Source of the DNA: CAVTWD01 sp963738325 | GTDB taxonomy: Bacteria; Actinomycetota; Acidimicrobiia; Acidimicrobiales; Ilumatobacteraceae | Direction of reading: 5' to 3' | Assembly: GCA_963738325.1 (NCBI GenBank) | Contig: CAVTWD010000022.1 | Span: 1 to 14,383, forward strand | Length of the DNA stretch: 14,383 nucleotides | Shown here: piece after piece, positions 6,736 to 12,639 of the stretch | How positions within the stretch are numbered: the first letter of the stretch is position 1 | Layout of the letters: the number at the start of each line of letters is the position of its first letter | Translations under genes and position numbers: made by a program | Notes under the pieces: model-generated | The model's database searches: none | Told to the model about the DNA's origin: nothing | Seen by the model: only the letters and a program-made list of their open reading frames with translations

Positions 6736-7455
6736 ATGGGTCCGACGGCGCACGCGGTGCTGTCCGAGCAGCTGCGGCGGGACATCCGGGAACGGCGCTA
6801 CCCCGAGCGGCTACCGACCGAGGCCGAGCTGGTGCGCACCCACGGCGTCAGTCGCCAGACCGTGCGTCGCGCCTTCCAGGACCTGGTGGCCGAGGGCGTC
6901 GTCTACCGAGTGCCGGGGAGAGGCACCTTCGCCTACGAGGGCGAGAGCAAGTACCTGCGCTCGTTCGGCTCCATCGAGGACCTCCTCGCCCTGTCGCTGG
7001 ACACCGAGATGGAGGTGGTCGAGCCGCCCCGCCCGCTGGTCGACCTCGAGGCGGCCGGGCGGCTGCGGCTCGACCGCGACGACGTCGTCTCCATGACCTT
7101 CCGTCGCTTCCACGAAGCCCAGCCGTTCTCGGTCACGACGATCTTCGTGCCGGACACGGTCGGCCGCCGGCTGATGACCCGGCGGGACCTGACCGAGGTC
7201 GGCGTCCGCCGGAAGATGACGGTGCTGAGCGTCGTCCGCGAGGCGGTACCCATCGCCAGCGCGCAGCAGAGCATCACTGCGGTCCCGGCGCCGGCCGAGG
7301 TCGGCCCGCAGATCGATGTGCGCGCCGGTGCGCCCGTCCTGCGCATCGACCGCCTGTACTTCGACCGTGACCAGGAACCGGTGGAGCTGGCCATCAACCA
7401 CTGCAACCCCGCCCGCTACTCGTACCGGGTCCAGCTGCGAGCGACTGACAGATGA
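6736..7455 (+). CDS. GntR-family regulator with UTRA effector domain (HutC subfamily)
   Basis: Intact 239-residue regulator. The winged helix occupies about residues 5-68 and shows RLPTEAELVRTHGVSRQTVR, then RAFQDLVAEGVVYRVPGRGT, which is the classic GntR pattern of LPTExxLxxxxGVSRxTVRxAxxxLxxxGxxxxxxGxGT. A linker (SKYLRSFGSIEDLL) leads to a UTRA ligand-binding domain at about residues 90-238, with EAQPFSVTTIFVPDTVGRRL and the end strand PARYSYRVQLRATD. I prefer ATG 6736 over the longer GTG start at 6670, because the family normally begins just before the first helix and because a -10 sits directly upstream. Its stop overlaps the next gene as ATGA (7452-7455). It probably controls its own operon and the divergent one, in response to a pathway metabolite. 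Confidence 0.92.
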   Translation: MGPTAHAVLSEQLRRDIRERRYPERLPTEAELVRTHGVSRQTVRRAFQDLVAEGVVYRVPGRGTFAYEGESKYLRSFGSIEDLLALSLDTEMEVVEPPRPLVDLEAAGRLRLDRDDVVSMTFRRFHEAQPFSVTTIFVPDTVGRRLMTRRDLTEVGVRRKMTVLSVVREAVPIASAQQSITAVPAPAEVGPQIDVRAGAPVLRIDRLYFDRDQEPVELAINHCNPARYSYRVQLRATDR

Positions 7456-9077
7456 GCCAGGCGATCGCGGAGCTCGTCGCCGTCGGGCTCCGCCATGCGG
7501 GGGTCGAGGTCCTGTTCGGGCTGCCGGGCGGAGGGAGCAACCTGGACGTCATCGGGGCCGCCGAGGCCGAGGGGCTGCGGTTCGTCCTCGCCCACTCGGA
7601 GGGCGCGGCGGTGCTCATGGCCGCGGCCGCGGCCCAGCTCACCGGCTGTCCGGGCGTGTGCGTCGTCACCCGCGGGCCAGGCGCAACGAGCGCGGTGAAC
7701 GGCATCGCGCACGCGTGGCTCGACCGCCAACCCCTCCTCCTCATCAGCGACTGCGTGACGGCGGCGGACCGCGGTCGCGTCGCCCACCAGCGCCTCGACC
7801 ACGCCGCGCTCTTCGGCCCGGTCACCAAGGGCTCGTTCGTCCTCGGCTCGGGGTCCACGGAGGCCGACGTGCGGGCCGCGGTCGCGCTCAGCCGCTCCGG
7901 TCCGCCCGGTCCCGTCCACCTCGACCTCGACCCGACCGCACCGGGAACCCCCATCGCGGCGGGCAATGGCGACCACGCCCGCGCGCCGGCCAACGTCGAC
8001 GCCGTCCGTGACGCCCTCCGGACCGCTCAACGGCCCGTCGTCATCGCCGGCGTCGGGGCGACCGCCTCCGGCCTGCGCGGCCTCGTCGCCGGGTCGACCG
8101 TGCCCGTCCTCACGACCTACAAGGCCAAGGGCGTCGTGCCCGAGTCCGGGCCCAACGCGGCCGGGATCGCCACGGGCGCGACCATCGAGGCACCGCTCCT
8201 CAACGCCGCGGACCTCGTCGTCGGCGTGGGGCTCGATCCGGTCGAGCTCATCCCCGCGCCCTGGCCCTACACCGCGACCGTCGTCCTGCTCGGCACGTGG
8301 CCGACCGCGGCCGACGGCGCCTACTTCGGCGACCGCCTGCTGGACGAGGTCGTCGTGCCCGACCTGGATGCCGCGCTGCGCGGGCTCGCGCCCGACCTCC
8401 ACTCGGACTGGCCGGACGGCACTGCGCCGGACGCCCGGCACGCCGCGCTGGCCCGGGTGCTGGCCGCCGTCCCGAGCGAGCCGGTCGGTGTGCTCCCCCA
8501 GGCGGTGGTGGCCGCCGCCCGCGTGCTCGCGCCCGCCGGCACCGTGGCCACCGTCGACGCCGGTGCCCACATGCTGGCCGCCGTGCCGATGTGGGAGGTC
8601 GACGAACCGGGCGAGCTCTTGATCTCGAGCGGGCTGGCGACGATGGGGTTCGCGGTCCCGGCGGCGATCGCGGCCGCACTCGTGCGGCCCGACCGGAAGG
8701 TCGTCTGCTGCACCGGGGACGGTGGTCTGGGGATGGCCCTGGCCGAGCTCGAGACGCTCGCTCGGCTCTGGCTGGACGTCATCGTCGTGGTGTTCGACGA
8801 CCGGGCCCTCAGCCTGATCGCCATCAAGCAGGGCGACCACCAGGGCGGCGAGTCGGCCGTGCGCTATCGAACGGTCGACTTCGCCGGCGTGGCGGAGTCG
8901 CTCGGCGTGCCCGCCTTCCGCGCCGACAACGCCGACGAGCTCCACGACGCGCTGGCCAAGGCCCTGGCCCGGCGGGGACCGTGCCTCATCGACGTCGCCG
9001 TCGACCCGGCCGGCTACCCGGCGCTGCTCGACGCCATCCGGGGTAGTGCGTCGGAGGGCACCCCTCCAGAGCGATGA
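7452..9077 (+). CDS. ThDP-dependent enzyme, acetolactate synthase large-subunit-like
   Basis: Intact 541-residue enzyme with the three-domain POX/ALS fold: N-terminal PYR domain (about 3-165), middle domain (about 183-310) and C-terminal PP domain (about 350-525). LFGLPGGGSN opens the PYR domain, and HSEGAAVLMA places the catalytic glutamate at E50. RGPGATSAVNGIAHAWLDRQ is the usual loop. The PP domain has SSGLATMGFAVPAAIAA and the ThDP/Mg motif GDG at 422-424, but the paired asparagines normally 24-28 residues later are DD (449-450, VVVFDDRALSLIAIKQ). It is probably not the biosynthetic enzyme: no regulatory subunit follows and it sits with a GntR regulator. It may be a 2-oxoacid decarboxylase or a C-C lyase; the substrate is unknown. 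It overlaps both neighbours by ATGA. Confidence 0.88.
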   Translation: MSQAIAELVAVGLRHAGVEVLFGLPGGGSNLDVIGAAEAEGLRFVLAHSEGAAVLMAAAAAQLTGCPGVCVVTRGPGATSAVNGIAHAWLDRQPLLLISDCVTAADRGRVAHQRLDHAALFGPVTKGSFVLGSGSTEADVRAAVALSRSGPPGPVHLDLDPTAPGTPIAAGNGDHARAPANVDAVRDALRTAQRPVVIAGVGATASGLRGLVAGSTVPVLTTYKAKGVVPESGPNAAGIATGATIEAPLLNAADLVVGVGLDPVELIPAPWPYTATVVLLGTWPTAADGAYFGDRLLDEVVVPDLDAALRGLAPDLHSDWPDGTAPDARHAALARVLAAVPSEPVGVLPQAVVAAARVLAPAGTVATVDAGAHMLAAVPMWEVDEPGELLISSGLATMGFAVPAAIAAALVRPDRKVVCCTGDGGLGMALAELETLARLWLDVIVVVFDDRALSLIAIKQGDHQGGESAVRYRTVDFAGVAESLGVPAFRADNADELHDALAKALARRGPCLIDVAVDPAGYPALLDAIRGSASEGTPPER

Positions 9078-9442
9078 TCGTCGGCGTGATCACCGAGGAC
9101 GACGTCCGACGCATCGCGTCGTCGCTCCCCCACACCACCGAACGCCCCTCGTACGGCACCCCCGGTTTCCGGGTGAAGGACCGGCTGTTCGCCCGCATCC
9201 GCGAGGAGGGCGACGTGCTCCTGGTCTGGTGCGAGGACGAAGGCGAGAAGCAGGCGCTCATCGCGTCCGAGCCGGCGACGTTCTTCACGACTCCCCACTA
9301 CGACGGCCATCCGTCCGTGCTCGTCCGCTTCGAGGCCGCCGACGTCGAGCTGCTCACCGAGCTGCTGACGGAGTCCTGGCGGCTCCGGGCACCGGCCAAG
9401 GTCGTCGCTGCGTACGACGCCGAGCACCCGCCGGAGGGCTAG
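9074..9442 (+). CDS. MmcQ/YjbR-family protein
   Basis: Intact 122-residue small protein of the MmcQ/YjbR family (CyaY-like fold, often annotated as DNA-binding, function uncertain). It shows the family pattern TEDDVRRIASSLPHTTERPS, YGTPGFRVKDRLFARIRE, then VLLVWCEDEGEKQALIA, FFTTPHYDGHPSVLVRFEA and LLTESWRLRAPAKVVAAYD at the end, with the conserved SWRxxAPK helix. Start ATG 9074 overlaps the ThDP gene stop as ATGA (9074-9077), placing it third in the operon. Its stop TAG (9440-9442) shares the CTAG tetramer with the stop of the convergent Hcp-like gene. Nothing in the sequence tells what it does for the operon. Confidence 0.88.
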   Translation: MIVGVITEDDVRRIASSLPHTTERPSYGTPGFRVKDRLFARIREEGDVLLVWCEDEGEKQALIASEPATFFTTPHYDGHPSVLVRFEAADVELLTELLTESWRLRAPAKVVAAYDAEHPPEG

Positions 9443-9901
9443 AGCCGTACGTTGCGGGCGACGTCCCAGCCTGCCGTGACCTCGCGCAGGCCGTCCGTCT
9501 CTCGGAGCTCGATCTGGGCGAAGACCAGCGAGAGCTCGTCCTCGATGCCGGCCGCGGTCCCCGTCGAGCGTGTAGCTCGACACGATGACGTCGCGGAGCG
9601 TGATCACGAGCACGTTCAGCGACGGGTCGGCGGCGCGTTGGATCGTGACCACGGCGTCCGGGTGGTGACGACCCTCCGCGCACGCCTGCATCAGCAAAGG
9701 CGACGCGATGCTCGTGGGCGTGTGGGCTGTGAGGGCATCCACTTGGACCTTGCCCATCCCACCACCGCCGCCGAAGGCCGGCGAGGCGGTGGAGTGCAGC
9801 CGCCACGAGAGCTCGGTCAGCTCGAGCTCGCCCACGTGGGACTCGACGATCGATGGTCCGGCGATGTCGCCGAGGCGGAGGAAGTAGCGGGCCTCACCCA
9901 T
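9439..9901 (-). CDS. Hcp-like (type VI tube-fold) protein, one frameshift
   Basis: About 153 residues. MGEARYFLRLGDIAGPSIVE opens with the usual beta strand, then LELTELSWRLHSTASPAFGG, a glycine run and MGKVQVDALTAHTPTSIASP, LLMQACAEGRHHPDAVVTIQ, LRDVIVSSYTLDG and, after one inserted G near 9565, GIEDELSLVFAQIELRET and GWDVARNVRL. The GKV...SP.L..A...G, DV.VSSY and GWD..xN pattern identifies the Hcp family (PF05638). In proteobacteria Hcp rings form the type VI secretion tube. No other such gene is present here and an actinobacterium would not be expected to have that system, so the role is unknown. ATG 9901 shares its A with the Ddn-like stop (TGATG); GTG 9904 is an alternative start. It is third in the antitoxin/Ddn operon. 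Confidence 0.85.
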
Positions 9902-10308
9902 CACTTCAGCCGGTCGAGGACGACGACGGGGATCTCCCGGGTCGTCTTCTGCGCGTACTCCGCGAAGCCTGGCATCAGCGCGGCCTGGGCGTCATAGAGG
10001 CGCGCCCGCTCTTCGCCGCTGGTGACCGTGGCCCGCGCCGAGAACGTCTCGGTGCCGACCTCGGCGGTCACCTCGGGGTTGGCCACCAGGTTGTGGAACC
10101 AGTCCGGGTGGGTCGGGGCCCCGGCCTTCGAGGCGATGATGACGAAGCGGTCACCGTCCCTGGTGTAGACGACCGGCGAGGTGCGGGCCCGGCCGCTCTT
10201 GGCTCCCGTGGTGGTCAGGAGCATCATCGGCGCGCCCTCGAACGGCCCTCCGACCTTGCCGCCGTTGGCCCTGAACTCGTTGATCACGTTCTCGTTGAAG
10301 TCGCTCAT
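9901..10308 (-). CDS. Ddn-like nitroreductase family deazaflavin (F420)-dependent oxidoreductase
   Basis: Intact 135-residue protein of the F420H2-dependent family of mycobacterial Ddn/FGD-associated proteins, a split-barrel. MSDFNENVINEFRANGGKVG leads to a short acidic link and PMMLLTTTGAKSGRARTSPV, then VYTRDGDRFVIIASKAGAPT, HPDWFHNLVANPEVTAEVGT and a tail EIPVVVLDRLK. LLTTTGAKSGxxRTxPxxY and GxPxHPxWxxNLxANPxVxxxxG are the hallmark motifs. Expected to use reduced F420 to reduce quinones or activated alkenes or to bind it; the substrate is not known. I chose ATG 10308 for the standard family start, although the frame is open further upstream. It lies 40 bases after the antitoxin stop and overlaps the Hcp-like start, so the three genes are likely co-transcribed. 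Confidence 0.92.
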   Translation of the reverse strand: MSDFNENVINEFRANGGKVGGPFEGAPMMLLTTTGAKSGRARTSPVVYTRDGDRFVIIASKAGAPTHPDWFHNLVANPEVTAEVGTETFSARATVTSGEERARLYDAQAALMPGFAEYAQKTTREIPVVVLDRLK

Positions 10309-10348
10309 GGCGGCGGCAGGGTCGGATCGCTCGGTGGCCGCTCGGTCC

Positions 10349-10532
10349 CTACTTGTCCCCGTCCAGGGCATCGACGGCCTTCTCGGTCATGTCGTCGACC
10401 TTCTGCAGGGCGTCGGTCGCCTTGCCGCCCGGTCTTCTCGTCGACGACGTCGGTCGCCTTGTCGACCCCTTCGGTCACCTTGTCACCGTGCTCCGAGACA
10501 AGATCCTTGGCCTTGTTGATGAAGTCGCTCAT
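10349..10532 (-). CDS. MT0933-like antitoxin-family small protein, one frameshift
   Basis: A 60-residue hydrophilic helical protein. From ATG 10532 it reads MSDFINKAKDLVSEHGDKVT, then EGVDKATDVVDEKTG. After one extra G near 10433 it continues GKATDALQKVDDMTEKAVDA and LDGDK to TAG 10351-10349. Lysine-rich helices with the DEKTGGK signature match the MT0933_antitox family (PF14013), named for Mycobacterium tuberculosis Rv0909, the partner of the SRPBCC-type toxin Rv0910. No such toxin is visible next to it here, so either it is an orphan, the toxin is elsewhere, or the family has another role. A GAGGAG ribosome site lies about nine bases before ATG. It is the first gene of an operon with the Ddn-like and Hcp-like genes. 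Confidence 0.85.
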
Positions 10533-10575
10533 GGCTGTGTCTCCTCGTGTTCGGCCTCGGCACGGGTGCTGCCAC

Positions 10576-10602
10576 CCCCCGTTCGGGGGCCGGATGCATC
10601 CG
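10576..10602. promoter_or_regulatory. 12-bp perfect palindrome and hairpin at the antitoxin operon start
   Basis: CGGATGCATCCG (10591-10602) is a perfect 12-bp palindrome that would lie just downstream of the predicted transcription start, a classic autorepressor position. Directly beside it, CCCCC and GGGGG arms (10576-10580 and 10585-10589) around GTTC form a short hairpin in the leader, before the GAGGAG ribosome site. Confidence 0.45.
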
Positions 10603-10611
10603 CAGCAGTCG

Positions 10612-10640
10612 AACTTACGGGCCTGGTCCGGCGCGCTCAA
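10612..10640 (-). promoter_or_regulatory. Predicted promoter of the antitoxin/Ddn/Hcp operon
   Basis: On the minus strand TTGAGC (10640-10635), exactly 17 bases, then TAAGTT (10617-10612). Four of six and three of six positions match the sigma70 consensus. The start would fall near 10605, about 73 bases before ATG 10532. Plausible on spacing, weak on the -10. Confidence 0.4.
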
Positions 10641-10675
10641 CTCGTAGCCGCCGGGCCGCGCCCTCGCCGGCCACT

Positions 10676-10730
10676 GTTCTGGTCAGCGCAGCGCACCTCC
10701 AGGGTGCAATCCGCTGACCAAAAATAGAAC
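10676..10730. repeat. Nested inverted repeat of 55 bp
   Basis: Three sets of arms nest around one centre. The outer arms are GTTCT (10676-10680) and AGAAC (10726-10730). The middle arms are GGTCAGCG (10681-10688) and CGCTGACC (10712-10719), perfect over 8 bp. The inner arms are GCACC (10693-10697) and GGTGC (10703-10707) around a five-base loop. The six extra bases AAAAAT bulge between outer and middle arms on the right. There is no T-run after the stem on either strand, so it is not a standard terminator, though it begins 38 bases after the stop of the membrane-protein gene. It could be a 3' end structure, a structured RNA or a mobile-element remnant. Confidence 0.7.
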
Positions 10731-10767
10731 CGGACGGGTGGCCGGTGCGGGGCGGCTGCGAGGGCGG

Positions 10768-11049
10768 TCAGACCTCGGTGCGGGCCAGCCGCCGGCGGCC
10801 GCGACGGCCGGTCTGGGCTGCGCCCTGCTCGCGCTCGCGGGCCATCACGTACTGGAGGAACGCGATGCTCAGGCAGGCGACGGCCACGCTGACCGTGACC
10901 AGGCCGAGCCCCATCCAGCCGATCAGGCGCATGACGCCCCGGTTGGCCCCGTTGTTGTCGAGCTGCCGGGCCCACAACAGGAAGCCCAGCGCCGCGCCCA
11001 TCAGGCTGGCGACGAGCGATCCGATCGTGGCGTGCTTGACGTGCGACAT
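10768..11049 (-). CDS. Small two-helix membrane protein of unknown function
   Basis: A 93-residue protein, start ATG 11049 (MSHVKHATIGSLVASLMGAA). Two hydrophobic helices are visible, at about residues 9-27 (including LGFLLWA) and 42-69 (RLIGWMGLGLVTVSVAVACL, then SIAFLQYVM). They are separated by a short polar loop (RQLDNNGANRG) and followed by a basic tail (GRRGRRRLART) that should face the cytoplasm. I do not recognise a family. The frame is open upstream, but the ATG just before a short basic stretch is the natural start; a weak GAGGCGG lies 8-10 bases before it. The gene is probably transcribed alone, or from within the gap downstream of the MFS gene. The nested inverted repeat lies just past its end. 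Confidence 0.65.
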   Translation of the reverse strand: MSHVKHATIGSLVASLMGAALGFLLWARQLDNNGANRGVMRLIGWMGLGLVTVSVAVACLSIAFLQYVMAREREQGAAQTGRRGRRRLARTEV

Positions 11050-11334
11050 TCGATTCCACCGCCTCTCATCGTCCGCCGACTGTCGTGTGTCACCTGTGAT
11101 CCTGGCGACGGCCGTCCCGCCGGCGGCCGCCACCAACCGGCATTGTCACGGGCGAGAGCGTCACGTCACCCGTCGCCCGGGCGGTCCGGGCAGGAAGAGC
11201 CTCGGAATCGGCACGCGGCGCGACCCTCCGTGGTGCCGATCTGACCGAAGGTGACGGCGCCCAGGACCGGCGCCCGGCCGTAGGCGGGGCCGGCATACAG
11301 GGCCCGACCGGACGCCAAGCGGTGACCGCCGCGG
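11050..11334. other. 285-bp gap between MFS and small membrane protein genes
   Basis: I see no convincing gene here. It holds a hairpin with GGCGCC arms (11256-11261 and 11269-11274) about 60-80 bases past the MFS stop, which might end that transcript. It must also hold the promoter of the membrane-protein gene, which I could not identify. Open frames across it are compositionally unlike proteins. Confidence 0.4.
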
Positions 11335-12568
11335 CTACTCGCCGACGGCCAGGCCGCCTTCGAGCAGGTGGGACGGGGCCATGACCGGCGCGGCGGCGCT
11401 CCCGGGCCGCTGGCAGGAGGAGCTGGCGCAGCACCCAGATGCCGCTCGCCGCCAGGATGGCGCCGCCCGCGAACGCTCCCTGCTCCCCGCCGAAGCGGGC
11501 CACGGAGCCGAGCAGGAGGCCGCCGATGACCGTCCCGACCTCGAAGAACATGGTGAAGCTGGCCAGCACCCGCGCCCGCTCGGGCTCGCTCACCGAGTTC
11601 ACCGCGAAGGCCATCAGGGACGGGTAGAGCAGGGCCATCCCGAACGCCAGCACGGCGGTCCCGAGGTAGACGCCGCTCGGGTGGTCGAGCACGGCGAGCA
11701 GCAGCAGGCCGCCGCTGATGCCGACCAGGGCGGCCATGAGGGCGTTGCCGAGCCCCAGCCGCTCCGGTAGGCGGGCGCCGAGGACCCGGAGGCTGAGGCA
11801 GAGCACGCTGTAGACGAGGAAGGGCACGCTGGCCGGCATGCCGAGGGACTCGGCGTGCGTGGGCAGGAAGGCGTTGAAGGCCGCGAAGCCACCGATGCCG
11901 CAGGCCAGCACGAGGCCGGGGAGGAACGCGGCCCGGTGGAACCCCCGTGCCCCGCCCTTGTCGACCGGTGCGGTGACGACGCCGGCCACGCGGTTGGGTG
12001 CGGCGAGGGCGATGAGGGCGGCGGCGACGCAGAACAGCGAGGCCACCAGGTAGACGGCCCGGTAGCGGTCGTTCCCGAGGACCAGCTCGCCGACGACCGG
12101 GCCGATCCCCAGCCCGCCGAACACCGCCAGGGAGAAGTAGCTCGCCCCTTCGGCTCGCCGCTCGGACGGCGAGAGGTCGGCGATGAGGGTCGCCGCGCCC
12201 ACGAAGAGCGCGGCCTCGCCGACACCCGAGATGGCCCGGAGCGGCAGGAGGGTGGCGAGGGAGTGGACGAAGGCGGTCGAGGCGATGGCCACCCCGGCCA
12301 GCAGGGCGCCGCCGACCATGAGGACCCGGCGTCCGTAGCGATCGCCGATGCGGGCGATCATCGGCCGTGCCGCGATCGCCGCGATCGAGAAGATGGCCAG
12401 GTTGATGCCGATGGCCAGGCCGTCCCCGCCCAGCTCGTCCTCGATGAACCGCGGCAGCGTCGACACCGCGATCCCGACGAAGACGAAGAAGGCGAGGGTG
12501 GCGACGGTGACGATGACGAAGGGCGCGCTGATCACCCGAGGCCGCGCCGAAACCGTCATGGAAGCCAT
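11335..12568 (-). CDS. Major facilitator superfamily transporter
   Basis: About 410 residues with twelve predicted helices, for example VISAPFVIVTVATLAFFVFV, a second helix within LAIGINLAIFSIAAIAA, GGALLAGVAIASTAFV and VYLVASLFCVAAALIALAAP. The motif-A loop ARIGDRYGRRVLM lies between helices 2 and 3. SGVGEAALFVGAATLIADLS, SPSERRAEGASYFSL and FGGLGIGPVVGELVLG resemble drug/H+ antiporter-type members, so efflux is likely but the substrate is unknown. Apart from the last helix the gene is in one frame. A shift near 11405 is needed to reach a natural end, APVMAPSHLLEGGLAVGE with TAG 11337-11335; without it the frame runs into the gap. The start may be ATG 12568, ATG 12559 or GTG 12586; none has a strong ribosome site. 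It is divergent from the serine hydrolase, with about 70 bp between. Confidence 0.9.
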
Positions 12569-12639
12569 GATGGCGTCGCTCAACACCGCATGCCCCGGCA
12601 GGATTCCCGGGTCCGACCGATGTCACAGCAGGAGCCGCC

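Noticed and set aside
7416..8945. 509-residue open frame on the minus strand opposite the ThDP enzyme
   Set aside because: It is an antisense shadow in very GC-rich DNA. Its composition is rich in Arg, Gly, His and Asp with no domain pattern, while the plus frame is a complete enzyme.
7452..9077. Biosynthetic acetolactate synthase (IlvB) for the nearby leucine pathway
   Set aside because: No small regulatory subunit follows, it is about 5.5 kb from leuCD on the other strand in a GntR operon, and the cofactor motif is atypical.
9439..9901. Evidence for a type VI secretion system
   Set aside because: Only an Hcp-like protein is present; there is no sheath, baseplate, ClpV, VgrG or membrane complex gene in the window.
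10676..10730. Nested inverted repeat as an integron attC site
   Set aside because: The ends GTTCT/AGAAC do not match the RYYYAAC and GTTRRRY core sites, and no cassette array or integrase is present.
10676..10730. The same element as a classic rho-independent terminator
   Set aside because: No T-run follows the stem on either strand; the A-run lies on the wrong side for a plus-strand transcript and the T-run precedes the stem on the minus strand.
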